DNA of 64,000 bases, taken from the NCBI RefSeq assembly GCF_007970665.1, contig NZ_CP042430.1, forward strand, positions 4,402,001 through 4,466,000, written 5' to 3'. Under the pieces are notes generated by a model. That model searched no databases. It saw only the letters and a program-made list of their open reading frames with translations, and had not been told where the DNA came from. Source of the stretch: Baekduia soli. Lineage in GTDB: Bacteria; Actinomycetota; Thermoleophilia; Solirubrobacterales; Solirubrobacteraceae. The position numbers and the translations under genes are program-made. Positions 8,583 to 17,474 of this stretch are shown here, in pieces. Each line of letters opens with the position of its first letter. Position 1 is the stretch's first letter.

Positions 8583-9506
8583 TTGGCCGCGCTCCTGGTG
8601 GCCGCCGCGTCGCTGCTCATCGGCCGGTCGCTGCGCTTCGACGCCTACGGCTGGCTTCGCTGGGGCCGGGAGATCGGGCTGGGCCAGGGACCGTTCGACA
8701 CGACGGGCTATCCGTCCTGGAAGCCCCTCCCGGTGCTCCTGACCGTGCCGCTGTCGATCACCGGCACGGCAGCGCCGATCCTGTGGCTCCTGGTGACTCG
8801 GACGATCGGCCTCGCCGGACTGGGCCTGGTGCTGCGCCTCGCGACCCGCCAGGGCGGAGCCATCGCCGGAGCCGCCGCCGTGGCCCTGCTCGCCGCGGCT
8901 CCGGGCTGGTGGCCGACCCTGCTGGGCGGCGGGATCGAGCCCGTCGTGGTGACCCTGGGGTGCTGCGCGCTCGCGGCCCATCGCGCCGGCCGCCCGCTGC
9001 TCGTCATCGCGCTGCTGTCAGCGATGGCTCTCGGCCGCGAGGAGGCGCTGCTCATGCTGGTGGCCTACGGAGTGATGCTGCGACGGCGCGGCCGGCGCTG
9101 GATCTTGGCCGTCGTGGGCGCCTCCAGCGGCGTCCTGGCAGCCTGGCTCGGTGGCGACTGGCTGGGCTCCGGCGACCCATGGCGTGGTGCCGAGCTCGCG
9201 CGCGCGGCGACCGCGTCGCCGACCTCATTGCACGGTCCGGCTCTTGGGATTGCTGTTGTGGCGACCGCAGTCGTCGTCGCCCTCGCGGTCGTCGGCGTCG
9301 CCGCGGCGTGGCGGGCACGCAACCGCGCGGTCACAGGCCTGGCCGCCAGCGCCATGGCCTGGGCGGCCGTCGACCTGGCGCTCTCCGGCATCGGCTACCC
9401 CCTCCCCGCACGCTTCCTGCTGCCGGCGGCGGCCGCCGCCGCCGTGACTGCCGGCACCGGCCTTGCCGTGCTGCTTCGCGGCCCAGGCGCTGTCCGTAGC
9501 TCCTGA
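8583..9506 (+). CDS. polytopic membrane protein of the surface-glycan block
   Basis: 307 residues with about 8 hydrophobic helices and a short periplasmic-type loop RFDAYGWLRWGREIG. The early acidic/aromatic loop and the overall pattern resemble truncated GT-C-like proteins, but I do not recognise the family. The start is uncertain: TTG at 8583 begins inside a helix, while the open frame reaches back to 8538 (a CTG giving GTHVASRRVGLTTLL, a natural cytoplasmic lead). It probably forms a unit with the small ORF just upstream. Confidence 0.55.
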   Translation: MAALLVAAASLLIGRSLRFDAYGWLRWGREIGLGQGPFDTTGYPSWKPLPVLLTVPLSITGTAAPILWLLVTRTIGLAGLGLVLRLATRQGGAIAGAAAVALLAAAPGWWPTLLGGGIEPVVVTLGCCALAAHRAGRPLLVIALLSAMALGREEALLMLVAYGVMLRRRGRRWILAVVGASSGVLAAWLGGDWLGSGDPWRGAELARAATASPTSLHGPALGIAVVATAVVVALAVVGVAAAWRARNRAVTGLAASAMAWAAVDLALSGIGYPLPARFLLPAAAAAAVTAGTGLAVLLRGPGAVRSS

Positions 9507-9552
9507 CCCGATCCACCGGAGGCCGCCGGCCGGGCGAGACCGCGCGCTCCAG

Positions 9553-9933
9553 CTAGGACCCGGCCTGGTCGCGGCACGCCGGCTCGGCTCGTGCCTCCCC
9601 GAAGCACGCCGACCGATGACGGTCCCGGGCGCCGAAGTCCGGCGCCCGGTAGCCACCGATGACGCGGCCCGCGCGGTTGACCAACAGGCACTGGCGGTAG
9701 CCGGGGGCCGCGCCGCAGACGACGTCCTGCCGGGCGCCGGGCGCCGGGACCGGCTCGCCGAGGCGGACGTGCGCGGCGGCCGCCCAGGCGTGGAATGCGC
9801 TCTGGTCGCTCGGCACCCGCTGACGGAACCCTGTGCTGCGCACCACGCTCACGGCCGTGGCGACCAGGATCAGGGCGGCGAGGACAAGGAGCACGGCGTC
9901 GATCAGCCGCAGGCGCGGGAACCTACGCGACAA
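9553..9933 (-). CDS. single-pass membrane protein, unknown function
   Basis: 126 residues: basic N-terminus MSRRFPRLRLI, one membrane helix (AVLLVLAALILVATAVSVV), then an extracytoplasmic domain with four cysteines (VVCGAAPGYRQCLL, ACFGEARAEPACRDQ) that could form two disulfides. I do not recognise the family. Its start overlaps the 3' end of the mannosyltransferase-like gene by 11 bp, so it is the third gene of the 13914-9553 transcription unit. Confidence 0.6.
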   Translation of the reverse strand: MSRRFPRLRLIDAVLLVLAALILVATAVSVVRSTGFRQRVPSDQSAFHAWAAAAHVRLGEPVPAPGARQDVVCGAAPGYRQCLLVNRAGRVIGGYRAPDFGARDRHRSACFGEARAEPACRDQAGS

Positions 9934-11215
9934 CGTCAGGCACCAGGTGGGCGACGAACATGACCTGGATGAACAGCGTGGCCCACAACAGCCGCCGATC
10001 AGAGGTCAGGATGGCGAACGGCAGCGGCCAGATCGTGTACCACCCGAACATGGCGCTCCCCGCGCCCGCGGCGAGCAGCAGCGCCCAGCCGGCGCCGGCG
10101 ACCCAGTCGGCACCTCGCCAGACCGCCCACAGCAGTCCGGCGAGCACGAGCGCGGCCACCCCGGTCCCGAGCGGCCGGCGCCCGGGGAACCGGCCGATCA
10201 AGGCCATGATGTCACTGCCCGGACTGCTGCTGGTCACGAGGTGGGCGTGTGCCAGCACGGACGCGAACCCGAGCGCCGACCCTCGGAACACCGCGACGGC
10301 AAGCGCCGCGATGGCGGCGAACGCGGCGAGGCCGCCCAGGGCGGCGCGCCGGGGCTGCGGACCCCCCAGGAGCAGGAACGGCAGCACCACGGCGGCGCTG
10401 GCCTTGACGGCTGCTCCCGCCACGACCGCCGCCGCTCCCCCCGCCTCGCGCCGGGTGCACGCCAGGAGCACGCCGAGCATGGTGATGGCCAGCATCACCA
10501 AGTCGTTGTGGGCGCCCCCGATCGCGTAGATCAGAAAGATCGGGTTGAGCCCCACCGTCGCGGCCGCCACGACCGGGTCGCGTCCCCGGGCCTCGGCGAT
10601 CCGCCAGACGAACGCAACGACGGCCAGTCCGGCGGCGGCGGCGAGCAGCTTGAAGCCCCACAGGCCCGCGGCGATGCCCAGCGATCCCAGAGCGTAGGAG
10701 GGGATGGTGAACAAGGGCCCGTAGGCGCTCGGGGTGTGGGCCCAGAGCGCTGCGACGTAGCGCAGCACCGGGTCGTGCGGAGCCGCGTCCGGGCCGTACC
10801 GATACGGGCTGATGCCGTGCAGGGCGCCGAGCCGGCCGTAGGCGATGTAGCTGAAGACGTCACCGGAGAGCAGCGGAGGAGCCAGCAGGAAGATCACATG
10901 CAGCGCCACGATCCCGCCGATCACGACGGAGGCGGGCAGCGCAGGCCGGCAGGCCAGCACCACGGCGTAACCGGCGCCCAGGACCAGCACCGAGACCAAG
11001 AGCGCGCCGTGTCCGCGCGTCTGGCCGGCGCCCGCGAACGCCCCGGCCATCCAGCCGGGAAGCCGGTCTCCTGCCGCGGGCACCAGGAACGACGCGCCGG
11101 ACGCCGCGCCGCTCGCGAGCCACGTGCTCACCACCATCATCGACGACAGCGCGGCAGCGCCCGCGACCGCGGTGGCCCCGGGCCGGCGGGCGACGGCGGG
11201 CGACCGGCCTGTCAC
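9923..11215 (-). CDS. DUF2029-type polyprenyl-phosphate mannosyltransferase (GT87-like)
   Basis: 430 residues from a GTG at 11215 that overlaps the upstream TGA (GTGA). About 12 membrane helices. The first large external loop holds LSGDVFSYIAYGRLGALHG and NPYRYGP-like residues, the acidic loop signature of GT-C enzymes that use polyprenyl-phosphate sugars (mannosyltransferases of lipomannan or wall-polymer synthesis). It is translationally coupled to the 900-residue fusion that carries its own polyprenyl-phosphate mannose synthase-like domain, so donor synthesis and transfer are encoded side by side. The acceptor glycan is unknown. Confidence 0.75.
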   Translation of the reverse strand: MTGRSPAVARRPGATAVAGAAALSSMMVVSTWLASGAASGASFLVPAAGDRLPGWMAGAFAGAGQTRGHGALLVSVLVLGAGYAVVLACRPALPASVVIGGIVALHVIFLLAPPLLSGDVFSYIAYGRLGALHGISPYRYGPDAAPHDPVLRYVAALWAHTPSAYGPLFTIPSYALGSLGIAAGLWGFKLLAAAAGLAVVAFVWRIAEARGRDPVVAAATVGLNPIFLIYAIGGAHNDLVMLAITMLGVLLACTRREAGGAAAVVAGAAVKASAAVVLPFLLLGGPQPRRAALGGLAAFAAIAALAVAVFRGSALGFASVLAHAHLVTSSSPGSDIMALIGRFPGRRPLGTGVAALVLAGLLWAVWRGADWVAGAGWALLLAAGAGSAMFGWYTIWPLPFAILTSDRRLLWATLFIQVMFVAHLVPDVVA

Positions 11216-13914
11216 GGCGGCGGCACCGACGGGCTGCCCAACGGGATCAGCCCCGGCTCGGCACCGGGACGGTCCTCGAAGGCCGTGTGCGCCGTCGCCG
11301 CGTCGTCGGTCGACGACATGCGGATGGCCGGGATCAGCCAGAGCGCCTCGAGCGCGATCGTCACCGACATCTTCGACCGGCCCAGGCGCCGGTCGCGGAA
11401 GACGATCGGCACCTCGGCGACCGCGAACCCCTCGCGCACCGCCCGATAGGTCAGCTCGACCTGGAAGGCGTAACCGCGGGCCCGCACGCTCGGCAGGTCG
11501 ATCCTCTCGAGGACCTCGCGGCGCAGGCACTTGAACCCGCCCGTCAGATCGCGTACGGGCAGGCCGAGGACCTGCCGCGCATACCAGGAGCCTCCACGGC
11601 TGATCCCCCGCCGGATCCGGCCCCAGTCGCTCACCCCTCCCCCGGCGACGTAACGGGAGCCCAACGCCACGTCGGCACCCTCGTCACGAACGGCGCTGAG
11701 CAGCCGCACCAGATCGGCGGGATCGTGCGACCCGTCGGCATCCATCTCGAACACGAACCCGGCCCCCTCGTCGAGGGCCTGCGCGAAGCCCGCGAGGTAG
11801 GCCGGTCCCAGCCCCTCGCGAACCGTGCGGTGCAGCACACGGACCTCGGCGTGTTCCGCTGCGAGCCGATCGGCGATCCACCCGGTCCCGTCGGGCGAGT
11901 CGTCGTCCACGACGAGGATCACGAAGCCCTCGGGCGCCGCGCACGACAGGGCGGCCCGGGCACCCTCGATCACGGTCTCCAGGTTGTCGGCCTCGTCGTA
12001 GGTGGGCAGCACGAGCCAGGGCACGCCCCAGGCCTGCGATGGGCGCGCGCGGGCCACGGGCGCGGGGGCACGCCGGCGGTGCAGCGCGCGGCCCGCGAGC
12101 ACCGCCGCGAGCGTGATCGCCACCCCCGCCGCTGCGATGGTCAGCACGTCGCGCGGGAACGGGCCATGGCCCACCGTGCTCCAGAGGTCGCTGCTGAACG
12201 ACAGGACCCCGATCGCCGTCATCGCGGCGACCAGCGGCGCGCTGGCCGCCAGCGCGGTCATCGCGATCGGGACGAGCAGGTACCACGAGAACCCGAGGTC
12301 CGGGAGCAGTGCCGCGAAGGCGACCGACACGACGGCCCACCCGCGCACCATGCGCCGGGGCGTCCCGTCCTGACGCAGGCCCACCGCGAGCATCACGAGG
12401 GCGAAGATCAGCGCCACCACGGCGCGCGGAGGCGACGAGCCACCGGTCTGTAGGAGGCGCAGCTCGCGTCCCATCAGTCCGGGCGCACCCGCGAAGGGGG
12501 CGTATACGACCGCGACCGTCACGGCGACGAGCGCCGCCTCGAGCGCGAGCTCGGCCCAGCGGTGGCGGCGCAACAGCCCCACCCAACGTACGGCCACCAG
12601 CGGGAGCGTGACCAGCTTGACCAGCGCCGACAGCACCATGCCGACCGCACCGACGCGCCGGTGGCCGGCCACCAGCGCCAGCGCCCCGGCGAGCACGAGC
12701 GCGACCATCACCGAGTCGACCTTGGTCGGCGCCCCCATGATCACGATCGGGTTCCAGCCGTAGGCGACGACCCCGGCCAGCTGTGCGCGCGGATAGAGCC
12801 TTCGCAAGAGCAGGACGATCAACAGCAGGCTCAGCGCCCCGCAGAGCGCGAGGGCGACCCGATAGGCGACGAGGCCGTCGACGACCTGGCGTCCAGTGAC
12901 CTTCGCCAGCCCCACGTCGAGCAGCGTCCAGACGCCGAGCTTGTTGTCCCCGGGGATCGACGTGTACCGGCGGTCGGTATAGGCGTAGGCGGGGTCCCCG
13001 GGAAACGCGTCGGCGGCGACGGCGTACGGGTCGGCGCCGTGGACCGCGGCCACGCGACCGGTGGCCATGTACTCGTAGATGTCGGTATTGAGCGTGGGCA
13101 GCGCCACCACGGTCAGCGCGAAGAACACCAGCGCCCCCCCGGCGACCAGCGCCAGCCGGCGCGGCGTCGCCTCGCGCCGCCAGCACGCTCTCAGCGCGGC
13201 CGCGTAGACCGCGAATGCGAGCGCCGTGGTCAGCAGCACGGCCGCCGCGATGCCGGGCCGGGTCGTCGGCACCGGCAGGTCGGCGTTGGTGACGGCCGAC
13301 CAGAGATCGAGCCGGTGGATCAGCGCGGCGCTCGGCTTGGCCAGCCGCGCCGGCGTCTGGGACAGCACGAAGCACCAGACGGCGACCATGGCCCCGAGCG
13401 TCGTGGCGCAGCCGCTCAGCACCCAGGCCAGACGCCGGCTCACGGCGTCCGGCGGCTTCTCGGCCGCGAACGACCACACGCGGTTGCCGACGAAGCTCAC
13501 GGGCGTCACCAGCGCGATCGCGACGGCCTGGGCGACGACCTTGGGCAAGCCGGAGGCGACGGCTGTGCGCAAGAGGATCAGGTTGGCGCCGAGAGCCACG
13601 ACCGAGACGAGCAGGAAGCGGGTGCCCTGGCGCACGAGGCGCGCACGGCGACGACCGAACGTCCACCGGCGGTTCCACACGTAGTTGTTGACCACCGCCA
13701 CCGAGAACGAGCCGGCCGCGGCCAGGACGTAGTAGACACCCAGGCCGTGGACAAGGGCCACGTAGACGGCGAGGTTGACGACGTAGCCCAGCGCCCCCAC
13801 CACGCAGTATCGGCCGAGATCCATCCAGTTGCGCCGGCGGCGAAGGGCGCGGCCCCAGCGAGCACCGATGCCCAGGTGCATCTTCCGCTGCCCGGATCCG
13901 TCCGCGCTGGCCAT
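11212..13914 (-). CDS. three-domain fusion: GtrA-like + GT-C mannosyltransferase + DPM1-like GT2
   Basis: 900 residues in one uninterrupted frame. Residues ~28-152 are a four-helix GtrA domain (YCVVGALGYVVNLAVYVAL, VVNNYVWNRRWTF). Residues ~160-615 are a DUF2029/GT-C-type polytopic region with the acidic loop TLNTDIYEYMATGRVAAVHG. Residues ~640-870 are a GT-A glycosyltransferase of the dolichyl-phosphate mannose synthase class (VLPTYDEADNLE, VVDDDSPDGTG, FEMDADGSHDP, DLTGGFKCLRR). Known family roles are sugar-lipid flipping/positioning (GtrA), synthesis of polyprenyl-phosphate-mannose (GT2) and transfer from it outside the membrane (GT-C). The fusion could therefore make, flip and use its donor; that is inference. 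Confidence 0.85.
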   Translation of the reverse strand: MASADGSGQRKMHLGIGARWGRALRRRRNWMDLGRYCVVGALGYVVNLAVYVALVHGLGVYYVLAAAGSFSVAVVNNYVWNRRWTFGRRRARLVRQGTRFLLVSVVALGANLILLRTAVASGLPKVVAQAVAIALVTPVSFVGNRVWSFAAEKPPDAVSRRLAWVLSGCATTLGAMVAVWCFVLSQTPARLAKPSAALIHRLDLWSAVTNADLPVPTTRPGIAAAVLLTTALAFAVYAAALRACWRREATPRRLALVAGGALVFFALTVVALPTLNTDIYEYMATGRVAAVHGADPYAVAADAFPGDPAYAYTDRRYTSIPGDNKLGVWTLLDVGLAKVTGRQVVDGLVAYRVALALCGALSLLLIVLLLRRLYPRAQLAGVVAYGWNPIVIMGAPTKVDSVMVALVLAGALALVAGHRRVGAVGMVLSALVKLVTLPLVAVRWVGLLRRHRWAELALEAALVAVTVAVVYAPFAGAPGLMGRELRLLQTGGSSPPRAVVALIFALVMLAVGLRQDGTPRRMVRGWAVVSVAFAALLPDLGFSWYLLVPIAMTALAASAPLVAAMTAIGVLSFSSDLWSTVGHGPFPRDVLTIAAAGVAITLAAVLAGRALHRRRAPAPVARARPSQAWGVPWLVLPTYDEADNLETVIEGARAALSCAAPEGFVILVVDDDSPDGTGWIADRLAAEHAEVRVLHRTVREGLGPAYLAGFAQALDEGAGFVFEMDADGSHDPADLVRLLSAVRDEGADVALGSRYVAGGGVSDWGRIRRGISRGGSWYARQVLGLPVRDLTGGFKCLRREVLERIDLPSVRARGYAFQVELTYRAVREGFAVAEVPIVFRDRRLGRSKMSVTIALEALWLIPAIRMSSTDDAATAHTAFEDRPGAEPGLIPLGSPSVPPP

Positions 13915-14150
13915 CCACGACGAGCGTCCCAGTCACGAACTGACGCGCGCCTGAACACCGCACCGCCCGGCAGCCCGCTCCTGGCCTTCGCCGCTTCGGT
14001 CGCCGACGGCTGGTCCCCGCTGTCGTCATGGAGCATGGCTCGACCCCATGGAGAGTCCGTCGGTTCGTGTGGCGACGTCGTGGTCCTCGGCCAACCTGAC
14101 GACGCTGGTCATCGTCACGACCGCACGTCCCGCAGGCCGATCGAGGCACG
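13915..14150. other. intergenic region upstream of the GtrA fusion gene
   Basis: No gene is supported here. It should contain the promoter of the minus-strand glycosyltransferase unit. I see no clear consensus promoter or operator. Confidence 0.35.
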
Positions 14151-14356
14151 CATGGCGGTCGACGGCGAGATCGTCAGCTACCTCCAGGCGACCAACGTCA
14201 CGCGCCGCGCCCCAGGTCGAGCGGGCGCGCCTGGAGCACGAACGCCTGAGGCTCGCCGACCTGCGCCGGCAGGAGGGCGAGCGCAAGGCCCAGGACGCCG
14301 GCCTGGACGCCGCGGTCGAGCCCTGCACGGGCCAGGTGCTCGGCCCCTGGCGGTAG
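14151..14356 (+). pseudogene. remnant of a small helical protein
   Basis: The ATG at 14151 opens MAVDGEIVSYLQATNVT, preceded in frame by RRPIEAR. About 14205 the coding signal moves to another frame reading PQVERARLEHERLRLADLRR and ending LGPWR-stop at 14356. The charged heptad-like helix looks genuinely coding; a single indel would join the parts. I do not recognise the family. Confidence 0.35.
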
Positions 14357-14452
14357 GGCGTCTGGGCCGTCGACGATGTCCTGCCGGGCTGCTCGCCATC
14401 GCGTCGCTCCCATGGGGCGGGACACCGACAGGTTCTGAGTCAGCCTCCAAGG

Positions 14453-17239
14453 TCAGGTCGGGAGCACGAGCTCGGGCTGGTTGGTGCCTTCGCGGCTGGA
14501 GTAGATGGCGCTGTTGGTGCTCGAGCTGGTGATCTCGAAGCTGTAGATGCCGTTGCCCGTGATGGCGGAGCCGAGGGGGATCTCGATCCACTGGCCGGCG
14601 GTCGTGCCGCCGATGGTGGCGATGCTCGAGCCTGTCGGGACCGGCGCGGTGTTCCAGTTCACCGCGCCCTCGGTCCACGCGTCTCCGACCTTGTAGATCG
14701 CGCCGCCGTCGGGGCTGGCGTCGGTGACGAAGAGCCGGAGCTTGGCGCCGACGATGGGGCCAGAGGCTCCCGTGACGTCGAACTTCAGCAAGGTGTGGTA
14801 CGTGACGTTGTTGCTGGCGTCGCCTTGGCGGATCTGCAGGGTCGTCGCGGTGCCGTAGTTTCTGGTTGGGCTGGTGTTCTTGACGTGGGCGTCGGCGACC
14901 GGGGTGATCGTGCGTGTGGTCCCAGGCGGCGGCTGGTCGGCGACCACGATGTACCCGGCTTTGGTCTCGACGTCCGAGACGCCGTCGGAGGTGCGCGTGG
15001 CGGTCAGCGTGACGGTGTAGGTCCCGGGCGCGGTATAGGTGTGGCTCGGGCTCTGCTGGTTCGAGGTGCCGCCGTCGCCGAAGTCCCAGCTCCAGCTGTC
15101 GGCGCCGCCGGTGGACTGGTCGGTGAAGTCCACCGCCAGCGTGCCCTGCCCGCTGGTCGCCGAGGCCGCAAACTGCGCGACGACCGCCCCGGGGCCGGGG
15201 GTTCCACCGCCGCTGGTGGTCAGGATGAGTTGCGGCTGGTTGGCCGCGGCCTCTCGGCTGGCGTAGTACTGGCTGTTGGAGCTCGTGGTCGTCAGCGCGA
15301 AGCTGTAGATGCCGTCGGCGGCGATCGGGTTGCCCAGCGGGATATCGACGAACGCGGCGCTGGCGGTCTTGCCGGCGGTTCCGATGGTCGACCCCAGCGC
15401 CGGGGCGGTGTTCCAGGTGATGCCCGACTCGGTCCACGAGGATGAGGTCGCACTGACCGCTCCGCCGTCCGGGCTGCCGTCGGTGGAGTACAGCCGCAGC
15501 TTGGCGGAGGTCGGCGTGCCCGTCAGCCCGGTGACGTCGAACTTGAGATAGGAGTTGTAGTTGGTACCGGTCGCGCTTGAGTCCTTGCGCAGGCGCAGCG
15601 ATGTCGCCGTGCCGTAGTTCTTGGTCGGGCTGTTGGACTTGACCGGTGCGTCGGCCACCGCCGGGAAGCTCTGCTCGCCGCTGGCCGGCACGTCGGCCAC
15701 GCTGATCAGCCCGGTCTGGGTCTTGGTGTCCGGGCCGACCGCGTTGGTCGCCGTCAGCGTGACCGAGTACGTGCCGTTGGCGGTGTAGGTGTGCGCCGGG
15801 TTGACCTCGGTGGAGGTCTGGCCGTCACCGAAGTCCCACAGATATGAGGACGGGGCCGGCGTGCCGGTCGTGGTGTTGGTGAACTGCACGTTCAGGGGCG
15901 CGGTGCCGGACGTCGGCGTCGCCGAGAAGTTCGCCGTCGGGGCACTCTCGACCGGCGGGTTGCCGCCCAGCGCACGGTCGCTGTGCCAGTAGAGGTTCAG
16001 CGTGTCCTCACCGGCCAGGGCGACGATGCCGCTCTGGCTGGTCAGGTTCTGCTTGGTGGAGGTGACGTCGTTGAGATCGGGCGTGCCGCTGCCCTCGTGC
16101 ATGATCGTCGTGCCCGGCCCGTTGGTGAACTGCGGGCTGGCCATCGAGGTGACCTTCTCGCAGATGTCGCCGCCGTTCTGCCCGCTGGTCGCGCCGGCCT
16201 CCGGGCAGGTGGCCAGGACATGGATCTCTCCCGCGGCCTCGTTGAGCAGGATGAGCGGGCGCGTGTGCTGCGGGGCCAGGCCGAAGACATAGTGCGACCA
16301 GACGCCGGCCGGCGAGCGCCGGGACAGCAGGATCAACGGATTGCCGGTGGTCTCGCTGGTCTTGGTCGCGGCCCAGACGTTGCCCGCCGTGTCGGCGCGC
16401 AGGCTGATGTGGTCATCGGGGCTGTAGCCCGTGTTGAGGTTGGCCACCGACCACGCCGAGTCCGCCGCGCCGTCGGTATGGACGGCGAAGCGCATCTGCC
16501 CGGCGGCCTGGTCGCTCCACAGGATGCCGATCTTGCTGTCGAAGGCGATGATCGAGGAGATGTCGTCCTTGGACGTCGTCCCCGCGCCCGGCACCTCGAC
16601 CGGCGCGGTCCACGACGCCTCGTCGCCCGCGTTGCTGTGCGCGAACCAGATCTTCTGCCCAGCCTGCCAGGTCGCCCACAGCCGCCCGGTCGAGTCCTTG
16701 TCGATCGTCATCGTCTCGGCGTCGTGCGGCGCGAACGTGACCGGGAACCCGCTGTCCAGCGAGTAGCTGTCTGACAGCGTGTTGTAGCTGTAGCGATAGA
16801 GACGGTTGCCGTTCGCCGTCCCGGCGCTCGTGCTCGGCGCGCTGCCGCTCAGCGTGCCGTCGTGGTAGACGTGGCTGGCGACGTAGAGCTTGTTGATCGA
16901 ACCGTCCCACAGGATGTCCGAGCGCGTGCTCTTGCGAGGATCAAGCTGGGTGCCCGTGTCCTGCCAGGTGTTCGAGGTCCGGTCCAGCCTGTGGATCGAG
17001 TGCTTGTCGGTCGAGCCGTTGTACAGGTCGCCCCACCACGAGCCATCGGCATACCACAGCTTGCTCTCCTTGTTGCCCGTCGCAGAACCACCCAGGCTGC
17101 CCCACGACGCATCCTGATAGCCCACATCGCCGGTCGCCGCCCGCGCCGCAAGAGGCAGCAGCAAGGTCGCCGCCAACAACAAGAACATCGCCAGCATCGC
17201 GCCCCGCCCAGCACGACGACCGACCGATCGACAAGGCAT
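14453..17239 (-). CDS. large secreted protein: beta-propeller-like region, 2 PKD and 2 DNRLRE domains
   Basis: 928 residues. A signal peptide (MLAMFLLLAATLLLPLAARAA, second Met possibly the true start) is followed by ~400 residues of BNR/sialidase-like strand-rich sequence with HDAETMTIDKDSTGRLWATW-type repeats. Next come a PKD domain (NVQFTNTTTGTPAPSSYLWD, then FGDGQTS), a DNRLRE/CBM96-type domain (VKSNSPTKNYGTATSLRLRK), a second PKD (SWDFGDGGTSNQQSPSHTY) and a second DNRLRE domain at the C-terminus. No active site is obvious. Surface or exported adhesion/carbohydrate-binding roles fit the domains. A smaller protein at 24702-26306 has the same PKD + DNRLRE ending. Confidence 0.75.
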   Translation of the reverse strand: MPCRSVGRRAGRGAMLAMFLLLAATLLLPLAARAATGDVGYQDASWGSLGGSATGNKESKLWYADGSWWGDLYNGSTDKHSIHRLDRTSNTWQDTGTQLDPRKSTRSDILWDGSINKLYVASHVYHDGTLSGSAPSTSAGTANGNRLYRYSYNTLSDSYSLDSGFPVTFAPHDAETMTIDKDSTGRLWATWQAGQKIWFAHSNAGDEASWTAPVEVPGAGTTSKDDISSIIAFDSKIGILWSDQAAGQMRFAVHTDGAADSAWSVANLNTGYSPDDHISLRADTAGNVWAATKTSETTGNPLILLSRRSPAGVWSHYVFGLAPQHTRPLILLNEAAGEIHVLATCPEAGATSGQNGGDICEKVTSMASPQFTNGPGTTIMHEGSGTPDLNDVTSTKQNLTSQSGIVALAGEDTLNLYWHSDRALGGNPPVESAPTANFSATPTSGTAPLNVQFTNTTTGTPAPSSYLWDFGDGQTSTEVNPAHTYTANGTYSVTLTATNAVGPDTKTQTGLISVADVPASGEQSFPAVADAPVKSNSPTKNYGTATSLRLRKDSSATGTNYNSYLKFDVTGLTGTPTSAKLRLYSTDGSPDGGAVSATSSSWTESGITWNTAPALGSTIGTAGKTASAAFVDIPLGNPIAADGIYSFALTTTSSNSQYYASREAAANQPQLILTTSGGGTPGPGAVVAQFAASATSGQGTLAVDFTDQSTGGADSWSWDFGDGGTSNQQSPSHTYTAPGTYTVTLTATRTSDGVSDVETKAGYIVVADQPPPGTTRTITPVADAHVKNTSPTRNYGTATTLQIRQGDASNNVTYHTLLKFDVTGASGPIVGAKLRLFVTDASPDGGAIYKVGDAWTEGAVNWNTAPVPTGSSIATIGGTTAGQWIEIPLGSAITGNGIYSFEITSSSTNSAIYSSREGTNQPELVLPT

Positions 17240-17474
17240 CCGCCGACCCTACCGGCAGACCGCCGTCCGGTCTGCTGTCCAGAGGACCGGAATCCCCGCA
17301 GCCATCTTGACCAAACCCCGACCATCGACCAGTGACATCCGCCGACGGGCCCGGGAGCCGCCCGACGACCACCGCACCTCGAGCTGCAGGAGTCCTCTAC
17401 GGAAGGGGCACCGTACAAAGGCCCGATGCGACGAGGATCCCTGGGGGGGAAGCTGAGAGTGTCTCTGTCGCGCC

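Noticed and set aside
12562-14532. A 656-codon plus-strand frame opposite the GtrA/GT fusion
   Set aside because: Antisense shadow rich in Arg, His and Asp; the opposite strand has coherent membrane and GT2 motifs. Only the end near 14151 was kept as a remnant.
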